From positions 801,001 to 865,000 of the forward strand of contig VCAZ01000074.1 in NCBI GenBank assembly GCA_005784505.1: a stretch of 64,000 nt of DNA. The letters are read 5' to 3'. The DNA is from Bagarius yarrelli. Lineage: Eukaryota > Chordata > Actinopteri > Siluriformes > Sisoridae. The notes beneath the pieces are model-generated. The model saw only the letters and a list, made by a program, of their open reading frames with translations, was not told the origin of the DNA and made no database searches. Position numbers and translations under genes: made by a program. Of the stretch, positions 21,342-31,005 are shown piece by piece; position 1 is the stretch's first letter, and each line of letters begins with the position of its first letter.

Positions 21342-22676
21342 CAGTATTAAAGTATTTATTCCCCTTGAACTTTTTCACATTTTGCAACTTACAACCACAA
21401 ACTTGAATGTTTTGTATGTTTTTTAAAATTTTATGTAAAAGACCAACACAAAGTAGCACATAATTGTGAAGTGAAGCAAAAATGATATACGGTTTTCAAA
21501 CTTTTAAGCAAATAAAAATCTTATAATTGTGGTGTGCATTTGTATTTAGCCCCCCCGTACTCTAATACCCCTAAATAAAATCCAGTGCCTTCAGAAATCA
21601 TACACTTGTTCTGTGAAGGAAAGCTGGTCAGAGTTGATGGAAAGATGACTAGAGCTAAGTACCAGAGCAATCATGGAAGAAAACCTGTTGGAGGCTACAA
21701 AAGACTTGAGACTGGGAAGAAGATTCACCTTCTAGCAAATCAGTCAACCTAAACATACAGCCAGAGCTACAATGGAATGTTTTGGTAACAATAGATCACA
21801 TGGTTTCAGTTGATTCGAGTCAGTAACGATATATCACATGGTTTCAGTTGAGTCAGTAGCGATATATCATATGGTTTCAGTTGAGTCAGTAACGATATAT
21901 CACATGGTTTCAGTTGAGTCAGTAACGATATATCATATGGTTTCAGTTAAGTCAGTAACAATAGATCAAATGGTTTCAGTTGATTTGAGTCAGTAACAAT
22001 AGATCAAATGGTTTCAGTTGATTTGAGTCAGTAACGATATATCATATGGTTTCAGTTGAGTCAGTAACGATATATCACATGGTTTCAGTTGATTTGAATC
22101 AGTAAAGATATATTACATGGTTTCAGTTGAGTCAGTAAATATGTTTCGTATATATTACATGGTTTCAGTTGAGTCAGTAACAATAGATCAAATGGTTTCA
22201 GTTGATTTGAGTCAGTAACAATAGATCAAATGGTTTCAGTTGATTTGAGTCAGTAACGATAGATCACATGGTTTCAGTTGATTCGAGTCAGTAACGATAC
22301 ATCAAATGGTTTTAGTTGAGTCAGTAAAGATATATATCACATGGTTTCAGTTGAGTCAGTAACGATAGATCACATGGTTTCAGTTGAGTCAGACGTACCT
22401 CAAAAGACTTGCAGCTGTAATTGCAGCGAAAGGAGGCTTTACAAAGCATTGCCGCAGGGGGGCTGAATACAAATGCACACCACACTTTTCAGATTATTAT
22501 TTGCTTAAAATTTTGAAAACCATTTATTATTCTTGCTCCCCTTTACAATTATGTGTTATTTTGTGTTGGTCTATTAAATAAAATCTCAATAACATATAAA
22601 ACATTTAAGTTTGTGGTTGTAAGGTGACAAAAAGGTGAACAGGTCCAAGAGGTATAAATACTTTTTTAAAGCATTG
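21342..22676 (+). pseudogene. Tc1-like transposon, internally deleted, carrying a minisatellite
   Basis: The ends are long inverted repeats of about 220 bp. The left contains CCCCTTGAACTTTTTCACAT, AAAGACCAACACAAAGTAGC and GTGGTGTGCATTTGTATTTA. The right end is its complement, with GAATACAAATGCACACCACA and TGTTGGTCTATTAAATAAAA, ending near 22676. Between them are two transposase remnants: AGCTGGTCAGAGTTGATGG...GAAGAAAACCTGTTGGAGG...AAACATACAGCCAGAGCTAC (21620-21780), and CTCAAAAGACTTGCAGCTG...TAATTGCAGCGAAAGGAGG (22398-22445; frame LKRLAAVIAAKGG). The N-terminal transposase region is deleted. A tandem array occupies the gap between the two remnants. The element is dead. Confidence 0.9.
21785..22392. 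repeat. 33/38-bp minisatellite, array 1 (~17 units) inside the Tc1 relic
   Basis: The unit reads GATATATCACATGGTTTCAG then TTGAGTCAGTAAC (33 bp). A variant has ATTTG or ATTCG inserted before AGTCAG (38 bp). I count 17 copies of the ATGGTTTCAG core. Most units carry a TGAGTCA (AP-1-type) word and many carry CACATG (E-box). Confidence 0.95.
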
Positions 22677-22679
22677 TTC

Positions 22680-23470
22680 GTTATATAAATAGATTAAATT
22701 GGCCCCTATAAATTCCAAAGTTAGATTCCAGGTGGTTGCGATCATCATCCTAGGGATTCTTCCTTTTTAAAAAGGTGGAATAGAATTTAAGGAACTTACT
22801 GTACAAAGCAATTTTGCAGTGAGATTGCCTGTGGCAAAGTCACGGCGTAAACACAATCCTGTGTCAGATGGTTGCAATGGTTATTTGTAATGTAGGATCT
22901 CAGAGCAACCTTTAGGTCGATATATAGGCGAAAGTGAGCTGCTCTGACTCGCAATTCTCTCCAAACTATAGACGAAATTAAATTGCAGCATGACATACTA
23001 GTACCCAGGACCCAATATACACCTTTCCCAAGGTGACTTTACCAATTTGCTGGTACAAGTTTGTGTACACTTTTATCAACATGCAGCCTTTCGCTTTGTT
23101 AGATAGCCGGAATAAAAGTTAAGAAGCTTTGATGAATTTCATGAACTTCACGCACGCATGAAGACAGAATTAGAACAGACCACAAGGACAAACTTTTCTA
23201 AAGGCATCAGTGTTTATTCGGCGCACAGAATCATGCTTCAAAGGCTGGAGCTGCAGTTGTGCTTGTACACTTTCATAAGCTCAGTGTGAACATACAGACA
23301 TGGACACGTGAGCGCTAGAGCAGTGTGCATGGCCCCACACATGGAAAACCAGCACTCTACTTTTTTACCTTGTGCATACACACACACACACACACACCCA
23401 TTACTCCACATTACTCCGTTTGTGGATTTTTTTTTTGTGGATTTTATTAAATATCATCAAACTTCATATT
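22680..23470. other. Intron 1 sequence, no recognised feature
   Basis: Non-coding. A short (AC)n run lies at 23380-23397. Nothing else is supportable. Confidence 0.5.
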
Positions 23471-23471
23471 A

Positions 23472-23627
23472 GGGGAAGTGGTCGCTAATGGTTAAGGTGT
23501 CGAACTGATACCAGAAAGACTGGGGTGTTCGATTCCCAGCACCACCAACACACCACCCTAATTGATCAGTTGTATAAATGAAATAAAAGTCACTCTGGAT
23601 AAGGGCGTCTGCCAAATGTTGTAAAGC
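23472..23627 (+). mobile_element. Mermaid/DANA-like SINE
   Basis: GGGGAAGTGGTCGCTAATGG, TTCGATTCCCAGCACCACC, and tail CACTCTGGATAAGGGCGTCT. It has lost part of the body between CACCACC and AATTGATCAG. Confidence 0.88.
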
Positions 23628-23817
23628 CAAATTGTTTTAATCGTTTCTAAATATAATTAAGGTTTTAAACATTAGTATTATTATTATTATTATTCAACAG
23701 TCATTAATGTAAAATCTGATCATTTTCATTTCTAAGTAATAACATTTCTAAACTAAAAATGATTCACTGGTTCATTAGTAATAAATAAATGTTAGTTATC
23801 AAGCACTAAAACAGTGC

Positions 23818-24680
23818 GTCAGGAACGATACATCACATTGTTTTAGCTGCTTTGAGTCAGTAACATGATTTTAGTCAATACGAGTCAGTACGGATATATC
23901 CCATGGTTTAAGCTGATTCGAGTGAGTAACGATATATCACATAATTTCAGTTGATTCGAGTAAGGATTGATATATCACATGTTTTCCGTTGATTTGCTTC
24001 AGTAACGATATTTCACATGATTTTAGTTGGTACGAATAAGTAACAAAACTTCACATGATTTCAGTCTATACGAGCCAGTAACGATATATTACATGGTGTA
24101 AATATATCACATGGTTTAAGTTAATTTGAGACAGTAACAATATATAACACGGTTTCAGTTGATTTAAGTCAGTAATGATATATCACATGGTTTCAGTTGA
24201 TATGCCTCAGTGACGATATATCACATGATTATAGTCGGTACGTGTCAGTAACTATGTATCACATGGTTTTAGTTGATTTGAGAGAATAACAAGATATAAC
24301 ATGGTTTCAGTTGATTTAAGTCAGTAATGATATATTTCATGGTTTCAGTTGATTTGAGTCAGTTATAATATATCACATAGCTTCAGTTGAGTCAGTTATA
24401 ATATATCACATGGTTTCAGTTGAGTCAGTTATAATATATCACATGGTTTCAGTTGAGTCAGTTATAATATATCACATGGTTTCAGTTGAGTCAGTTATAA
24501 TATATCACATGGTTTCAGTTGAGTCAGTTATAATATATCACATGGTTTCAGTTGATTTGAGTCAGTAAAAAATATATATAACATGGTTTTTAACTGATTC
24601 ATGTCAGTAACAATATATTACATTTCAATAGTTTTTAATCATTAATGATATATATTTCAGGTCATACATGTCAGGACTGA
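23818..24680. repeat. 33/38-bp minisatellite, array 2
   Basis: The same unit as array 1, but more diverged in its first part (23820-24350). It becomes almost perfect at 24355-24560, where 33-bp units read AGTTATAATATATCACATGG then TTTCAGTTGAGTC. About 20 or more units. Unlike array 1, it has no transposon ends around it. Confidence 0.92.
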
Positions 24681-25509
24681 TGCAAGGATATTTTTACACA
24701 TTAACACCTTTATACATTCAACAGACTACAAACAAGGCAGACTATTCATTTTAAAAATAGCACTTTTATTACCCAACGTTAATAAACAGAAGTTTAATAA
24801 AGCCCACACTCCTCCCCCTTTACAGCAGGAGCTTCTAATTCCTATCTGAAACCGCGAGAGGCTGTATGGGTTTAAATAACATGCATTTCTTACCCATACT
24901 GTTAGAACACGACGATATGCTTGAATACAATTGATTCTTTGCAGAATGATTCTTATGATTCTATATGGCAAATATTCATATTCCTTTATAATGATTTTAT
25001 TGTCCGTGAGCCTTTTTTTCACCTATGTCAACTTTATTTTTTGGATTTCATTAAACATCTTGTTTAATAATTGTTAATCACGATTGTCTTTACATGATTA
25101 AAGTTTTAGTATAACAGATTATGTAACCAGATTAGGATTAGCGCAAGATCCTAAAAATACTTGTGGGAGAAGACTGAACACTACTAACAATTAAAATTGT
25201 GTCTTTTTTCATGGCTGATTGTGAGGGATTGCACCGACAATGCGCTTTTAATTACTAGAGAGGGGAAAGTCGCTGGGCATGCCTTTTTCTCTCTTAATTG
25301 CTTTTCCCTTGGCTTGGCTGTAATTGGGCATCCATTGTGTCTATTGATTTAGTTTAAAGTGCTTCAATTTGGAAGATGTTATAAAATATATTTTTTTCGG
25401 TGACGAGGCCTAAAAAGGTAAAAAAGACCAGCTTGACAGACTGGTGTCTTTTTACATGGCACCCAAATCTGCTCATTTAAACCTTTAAACTAGAAAAAGT
25501 CAAATGTAC
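24681..25509. other. Intron 1 sequence with a candidate regulatory stretch at 25190-25390
   Basis: 25190-25390 is unique and contains CGCTTTTAATTACTAGAG, CTCTTAATTGCTTTTCCC and GGCTGTAATTGGGC, a homeodomain-rich texture typical of vertebrate conserved enhancers. The rest is unremarkable. Inference from composition only. Confidence 0.3.
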
Positions 25510-25718
25510 ATGCCTTTATTTAGTCATGTATACTTTTTATAGTACAGTGAAATTTGTTTCTTCTCATATTCTATCTTAGAAAGTTAGGGTCAAAACGCAG
25601 GGTCAGTGCCCTTGGAGCAGGAAAGGGTTAAGGGACCCAACAGTGGCTGGCTGGCAGTGGTGAGGTCTTCAGATCAACAACTCAGCACCTTAACCGTTCG
25701 AGCCACCACTGCCCCTGT
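25510..25718 (-). mobile_element. Second SINE type, reverse
   Basis: Reverse of the family at 51484-51720 and 54878-55101: TGCCTTTATTTAGTCA, TACTTTTTATAGTACAGTGA, AAATTTGTTTCTTC, GGGTCAGTGCCCTTGGAGC, and head CAGCACCTTAACCGTTCGAG. It has a different 3' half from the mermaid-like copies. Confidence 0.8.
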
Positions 25719-26413
25719 ACAATGGGTGGGGGCCAACACCCTGTAAAGGTAGCTGCAGGGGGTGGCGGGGAGACTGCCCCCTCTCCGGGAGATGTATTGG
25801 TTTAGGGAGCGAAACATCATTGATCGGCGGCCTCTAGCTGACGACCCTGCAGCTGACCTAATGGCACCGGTGGAGGTGCGTCAGGTGGAAGGCCAAAGCA
25901 GGAACAGCATCTTACCTGTATAATGCTCACGTAAAGCTGATTTTTCTTTGCATTGAGTCTGTTGACACTGTACGCTGTATCACATATCACGTGTATATCA
26001 ACATGGTATTATGTGACCACGCCCTTAAATAGATCCACCACGAAATGCTACTATTACACTGTTGTGTATAATAGATTTAACATTGCCCTTCACCAGAACT
26101 AGAAGGTTTTGCACAGTGAGTTCCCAATGTTTAAGGTCCATAAAGCAAGATCCGCGAAGACATGGGGGGCAAGTTTGGCGTGTAGGAACTTAAGTGGATT
26201 TTGCAGACACGCCACCCCATTAAACCCTTTTGGATTAATTGAAACAAACAACACTCCAGATTTTTTCATCACTTAATTTCACTAATGCTCTTGTGGCTAA
26301 ATGCACTGATCCTTGTTTGAAAATTGAGTGGGAAGCCTTCCTGGAAGAGTGGAAGCATCAACAAGGCATCAAACTAGAAACGGGATGTTCATCAGTTACA
26401 TCTGCATGCTTAA
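25719..26413. other. Intron 1 sequence, no recognised feature
   Basis: Non-coding. The segment 25730-25890 is more GC-rich (GGGGGTGGCGGGGAGACTGC) but shows no gene structure. Confidence 0.45.
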
Positions 26414-26904
26414 GCAAAGGGGTGGCTCAATGGTTAACGTGACCACAAGGTCAAGGGTTTACTTTTTCTGGGCACATGAGCATGAGTAAATTCATTACAG
26501 TGGTGCCTTAACTTACAAGCTAGTAACTCAAATTACTTGTATGTCAAATCAATTTTCGCTATTGAAATGGATTGAAATGCTATACTAATAAATAACTAAT
26601 ATTGTATAAAAACAATACAATAGCATGTAATAAGGGGGCAAGATGTAATAAACGACTCCACTTGCTAACAGGTATGTCTGACTAGCTATCAAGTGAGACA
26701 CGGAATGCTGGGCGGATGTTGCGGCGTTTACTGTGGCGTTTTCTAAGCCAACTAGCAGTTGGGTGTCTGAAGCTGCCTTGTAACCCGAATTTTATCTTGT
26801 AACTTAAAGCATATAACAGAAAACTTAGTTGGGACACTCGTAAGTCAAAGTACCAGTGTAGCTGTAAGTTGCTTTGGATAAGAGCGTCTGCCAAATGCTG
26901 CCAA
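26414..26904 (+). mobile_element. Mermaid/DANA-like SINE split by a MITE
   Basis: The head lies at 26414-26490 (AAAGGGGTGGCTCAATGGTT) and the tail at 26860-26904 (TGTAAGTTGCTTTGGATAAG, CGTCTGCCAAATGC). Between them lies the MITE 26498-26858, flanked by TA on both sides. Confidence 0.8.
26498..26858. mobile_element. Mariner-type MITE, copy 2, inserted in a SINE
   Basis: Left end CAGTGGTGCCTTAACTTACA and right end ACTCGTAAGTCAAAGTACCA then GTG are inverted repeats, with TA on both sides. The interior matches 6300-6803 (GGTATGTCTGACTAGCTATC, AACTAGCAGTTGGGTGTC) but is shorter. Confidence 0.85.
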
Positions 26905-27194
26905 AAGTGGCGACGTACTTTTGAAGACATGTATTATGTTCAGTCTGTGCTGTGTTTTGTCTGCTAGTATGATTCTACAGGCTCAAAGCTAAGTGACTAT
27001 AAAAATACATCATATGGAAAAACGGAACCTCTTGTGAAGAAGTCTGTTGATTCTATTGTATCAAATGACATCTAGGATGGAAATAACCATGATAAAATTA
27101 GACAAAAGCTCATCATAAATAAGTGTTTATTAGATTAAAATTGGTTAAAGTTTTAAATCAGTTAAACCAGGTTAAACTCTTTCTGTGTTTTTAG
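26905..27194. other. 3' end of intron 1
   Basis: AT-rich intron end. The acceptor is a pyrimidine-rich CTCTTTCTGTGTTTTTAG. No other feature. Confidence 0.6.
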
Positions 27195-27467
27195 GAAACT
27201 TCACTCTGGCAGAATTAGGGATCTGTGAGTCCACCCCCCACCAGAACACCTACTGCCCCAATCTTGGGTTACTGCATGGCTATACTCTGAGTGCAGGCTC
27301 TGATGCTGATTCTGATCCTGAGGGACCCATCTCTCCAGAAAGAGCCATGCAGCTGTGGAGCACCCGCAACGTCAAGTCCCGCCACAGCTCCGGTCAGTCC
27401 AGTCATGAGAACTCGGCCCTGACCCTCACTGATTCTGAAAACGAGAACAAGTCTGATGACGAGTCAG
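27195..27467 (+). CDS. tenm2: Teneurin-2-like, second coding exon (residues 73-163)
   Basis: Continues the cytoplasmic Ten_N domain. After the split glycine the protein reads NFTLAELGICE; this AELGIC wording is the TENM2 form (TENM3 and TENM4 differ at these positions). Next comes a stretch with YCPNLGLLHGYTLSAGSDAD and the acidic SDPEGPISPERAMQLW, then VKSRHSSGQSSHENSALTLT and DSENENKSDDESG. Acceptor TTTTTAG ends at 27194; the donor is TCAG followed by GTAGGT at 27468. The exon is 273 bp, exactly 91 codons, and keeps phase 1, so skipping it would not shift the frame. Serine-rich and acidic patches are probable phosphorylation regions, by family analogy. The proline-rich segment and membrane helix expected next are not in this window. 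Confidence 0.95.
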
Positions 27468-27756
27468 GTAGGTGGGAGCGAATGAGGATAGGAGTAAGCA
27501 GGGGATGGAGACAGGCTAGAGAGACGTGATTTTCAGAAACCAATGAAATTATAAACTATGTCGAAGTAACAGAGAGGGTTGAATTGATGGATTCAATTTT
27601 TTTAGGATTCGAGGCTTTTCCCAGATTTTAATTTGCCTTCTTTTGGTTTGGAGTTCCGTCTTTCTCACATTCCAGCACAGTTTATTGTAACAGAAACTGT
27701 TTATATTCTAAATTATTTGAATACAGTACAATAAAGAACTCGTCGTCTCTTTTATA

Positions 27757-28333
27757 CAGGATGTCCCATAAATTTCCATACATATAAAATATAAAAAAAA
27801 AACCCTGTCTGTTAATGAAAAATATTTTTTAATTATATAATATGCTCTATATCAGTAGTTCCCAACAGGGGGTCCCTGGTTGACCAAAAAAAATGTCCTC
27901 TACGGAAAACGACTGAGTCTCACTGATTCACCTTCAGCAGCTGATAATAATGACCCAGACATACTGGACCCAGGTGAGGAAGAGCCCACCAATTCGGGTT
28001 GCGGTGCAGAAATACCAAAAGTGATAATATCATTGAATGTAAAGGGGGACCAAAAATATTTTCTTGGGGAAAATGGGGTCTTATATAAAAAAATGGCTAC
28101 CATTGTTTTGAAAACCCATTTGGATGCGTGTCCTTCACTGCTGAAGAACACGTATAAGCACGGCTGGAGATATGCTTTTAATAGCGATGGTGATACATTT
28201 CTTGTTTTCTGTCTTTTCTTGATACACCATGGCCTTCGACTGCTACCAGAGATAAAAATAAAGCGGGGTGAGATCTAGGGATCTGGGAAAATAGTTTATT
28301 TTACCTATGTATGGAGACTTATGGGACACCCTG
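27757..28333 (+). mobile_element. Mariner-type element with a 132-codon open frame
   Basis: The left end CAGGATGTCCCATAAATTTC then CATACATA and the right end TATGTATGGAGACTTATGGG then ACACCCTG are inverted repeats (about 28 bp, few mismatches). TA lies on both sides (27755-27756 and 28334-28335). The length is 577 bp, too short for a mariner transposase. It lies 290 bp after tenm2 exon 2. Confidence 0.85.
27880..28278 (+). CDS. Hypothetical open frame inside the mariner-type element
   Basis: 132 codons lying almost entirely between the terminal inverted repeats. Visible features are an acidic N-terminal part (NNDPDILDPGEEEPTNSG, about residues 23-40), then a basic and hydrophobic part with KVIISLNVKGDQKYFLGENG and KTHLDACPSLLKNTYKHGW. 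The frame ends with a possible membrane-like stretch (FLVFCLFLIHHGLRLL). I do not recognise a transposase DDE/D motif or helix-turn-helix. It could be a captured or degraded transposon-associated reading frame, or a chance frame. The start at 27880 is uncertain. I list it because the frame fills the element. Confidence 0.25.
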   Translation: MTKKNVLYGKRLSLTDSPSAADNNDPDILDPGEEEPTNSGCGAEIPKVIISLNVKGDQKYFLGENGVLYKKMATIVLKTHLDACPSLLKNTYKHGWRYAFNSDGDTFLVFCLFLIHHGLRLLPEIKIKRGEI

Positions 28334-28335
28334 TA

Positions 28336-29340
28336 GAGACTAAATTTAGAGGATTATATAAATAAGTAAGGGTGTTTTTGTACACCACATGTTTAAACCG
28401 AACCTCCCGCAGGATTTGGTTGCATCAGCTTAAGGTAGATGCATTCTGTACCACATAAATACTCTGAAAATTTTATTAGTAATATGATTTTTATTTTCTG
28501 AAAGTATCCCAACGTCTTATTTTATTATTTTTGGAGATTTGTATTTTATGACTGCTGCTCTTATTATTAATACTGTTCTTGTTTATAATTCGCTTGGATT
28601 GAACATCTTGCCCCTTTGCCGTACTATTTCACTTTACACTGTACAGCTTTAAAAATTTTACATCAGACAGAAAAAGGTTTTACTTCTAAGGCAATTTTTT
28701 ATATTCTTATCTTTCTTAAGTGCTTTTTTCCCCCTCTTTTTTTTCTTTTTCTACTTTTTATTACTGCTCGCTTATTTATTAGTTTTGTAAAAATGTCTAT
28801 CGCTGAAGATCCACTTCAAATTAAGTTAGATACATAAAACCAAGCACAGCCTGTACCAATTATCCAGAGTGAAAGACAACTGGACGTTTACGGTGATAGC
28901 AGTAAATGTGACTTTATCCATGGTTGGCTCACCTGGCCAAAAGTTTTTGGACGCTTGTGTGCTTTTTTTTTTTTAACTTTTTTTGATAGATATAACTTTT
29001 TTTTCTACCTATAACATTCAATTTTATGGAAAAATATTTGGAAAATGACTAATGGGATTTGCTTCTTTAGCCATAAAAGCATTAGTATTAAGGTCAGGCA
29101 TTGGTGGTTTTTTTTAATTTTTTTTTAATTTATTTTTTTAGTAGGGTCGAGGTCAGAACTCTGTATGCAATTTTGTGATTTTACATCAAAACATTTGGTA
29201 ACATTTGATCCTGTTTGTGCAAATCGACAATAGAAAAAAAAAAAGCATATTTTTAGTTAATAATACAGTAAAAAATGGCTTTTATTAGTAACCTGCCTAA
29301 AAAAGAGCCTCTCATTTATTAATCCAGAATAAGACTGTTA
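28336..29340. other. Intron 2 sequence, AT-rich, no recognised gene
   Basis: Long T and A runs (for example 28960-28975, 29108-29140, 29232-29245). A short CTGGCCAAAAGTTTTTGGAC piece (about 28930-28950) resembles a Tc1-type terminus but is too short to call. Confidence 0.45.
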
Positions 29341-29480
29341 GGATTTGTCCTTGTTTTTATTTTGTTATATCTCTGCAGTTTATATTTTCTTTCCCCTGGC
29401 AGTTCTTGTGCATCACAACCTTCGATTCCATGTTTCCGTGTTAATTCCGTGCCATCCCGAAACCTCGCATGCCATGCAGA
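29340..29480 (+). repeat. Fragment of the dispersed repeat seen at 17460-18030
   Basis: Shares CTTGTGCATCACAACC and CATGTTTCCGTG-type words with the repeat in intron 1. Partial copy; the boundaries are approximate. Confidence 0.35.
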
Positions 29481-29689
29481 AGGTGTCAAACGAGGTTAAT
29501 GAAAAGACAAAAAAACCCTGTCCAATTAGCAAGATTCACACACAACTGTAGCAGTTCCGTCAGCTGTGAACTTCAACATCAGGAAAAAAAAAAAAACACC
29601 CACCCCAATTTATCCAACTTCTCAACAGCTATAGAACGTCTAAAAAAACACCTTGGAATAGAAGTCACTTTTGTCTCATTGCTGATAAT

Positions 29690-29870
29690 TGCATCTTAGC
29701 TAATTGCCATGCTAATTTCTTATCCATGTGTATTAGCATAATTCCTGCTTCCTAATTGAGGATTGTGCAAGGACTCGGTATGTACCATCAACCACACGCT
29801 ATTGTTCTTTGTTAAAAGAGATACTCTATTAAATTTGCAATATGTGTGCTAATAAAAGCTTGTGATCAGT
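29690..29870. promoter_or_regulatory. Candidate conserved non-coding element
   Basis: Unique sequence dense in TAATTG/CTAATT words (GCTAATTGCCATGCTAATTT, CTTCCTAATTGAGG). These suit homeodomain factors and an octamer-like ATGCTAAT. Regulatory role inferred only. Confidence 0.3.
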
Positions 29871-30475
29871 GAGGACGAATGCTATAACTCAGGATACAGG
29901 TTATAGAAATCCAAATTGAGGGAAACTTCAAAATAAGAGTATGTGAATCTGCCCTTTTATTTTCCCCCCATAGAGTCACTTTAAGATGTATATCATCCTC
30001 TCATTGTCGCTTTGTCTGTGCAAAGAGATGCAAAAACTGTCTTTCCCTCACTTTGTCATCTTCCACTATAGCCAAAATATGGATACGCTGCCACTGCCAG
30101 TCACTTTGATTGACGAGTGTCACTCGCAGTGGTTTTAGAATGTGGTGGCATGAATAGGGTCAGGTAAAGATTTCCATTTCTTATCTCTTCTCTAACTTCT
30201 TTCATAAAAGCTGTAAGTGTATCAGCATAAAAAACCAACAACATATAAAATATATTTAAAAATGTATATATAAATATTTAGAGCACATGACACCGGGAGA
30301 AAATCAATTATGACTAACTAGTTTATAGTTTTTTATATTATACTTATAAAATGATACTATTTCTGTCCACTGTTTAAAGCATAAGCTTGGATAACTTCCC
30401 CCAAAAAGGTAGGAACTTACTAAAAACAAGGATGTAGCTGAACTGGCTATGCTAAATCGTCACTAATTGTGAATG
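29871..30475. other. Intron 2 sequence, no recognised feature
   Basis: Non-coding, AT-rich; nothing supportable. Confidence 0.5.
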
Positions 30476-30605
30476 AGCGTGTGAATGTGTGTACATGATA
30501 TCCCGCCATGAACTGGCTTCCCATCCAGGGTGCATTCCTGGCTCGTACCCAGTGTTTCCTGTTATCCACTGTGACCCGGACAAAGCAATTAATTTGGCAA
30601 ACTAT
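30476..30605 (+). repeat. L2/CR1-like 3' end fragment
   Basis: GAACTGGCTTCCCATCCAGG, GTGCATTCCTGGCTCGTACC, CAGTGTTTCCTG and CACTGTGACCCGGACAAAGC form the common vertebrate L2-like tail (ACTGGCRTCCCATCCAGGGT type). No coding part remains. Confidence 0.6.
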
Positions 30606-30839
30606 GGCGCGTTTTCTCCCACTTGGTTAGAAGTTGCAACTTAGAATCTCTGCTGTATCCTTATGATTCCGAGGTGCAGCAACTCTACCGATGGTTTGCG
30701 GAGTGCAAATGTTCTAGATTTTAGTCATAACCCACAGTTTGTAACAATAAGGTGTTAATTATCTACAACTAAAGCGATATAGTTACTATGTGTTTATTAC
30801 ATATTAATTACTAGGTTGTACATAATTAAGTACATTCCT

Positions 30840-31005
30840 GCAGCTTGTATTATCTGCAGAGGAGAGAGTGGGCAGTGTGGAGGCTGATAACGAGGCCTCA
30901 TGTCTGTCTGATTGTCTAATTAAGAAGCCTGGATACCGGTTCTCCTGGCCTTTGCTTTTGAGCTGCCTGATCCTGAGCGATTGATTAAGGCCAACTATTC
31001 CACTC
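30840..31005. promoter_or_regulatory. Candidate conserved non-coding element
   Basis: Unique and balanced: GGAGGCTGATAACGAGGCC, GATTGTCTAATTAAGAAGCC, and GAGCGATTGATTAAGGCC. GATA- and homeodomain-like words. Inference. Confidence 0.3.

Larger units (their letters stand above)
7851..27194 (+). other. tenm2: tenm2 intron 1 (about 19.3 kb)
   Basis: It is bounded by GTAAGA at 7851 and a T-rich tract ending TTTTTAG at 27194. It splits a glycine codon in phase 1. Very large 5' introns are normal for vertebrate teneurins. The contents are listed separately; no other convincing exon was found inside it. Confidence 0.88.

Noticed and set aside
21785..22392. CRISPR-like array (regular repeats)
   Set aside because: Units are contiguous without unique spacers, in a vertebrate intron inside a transposon; it is a minisatellite.
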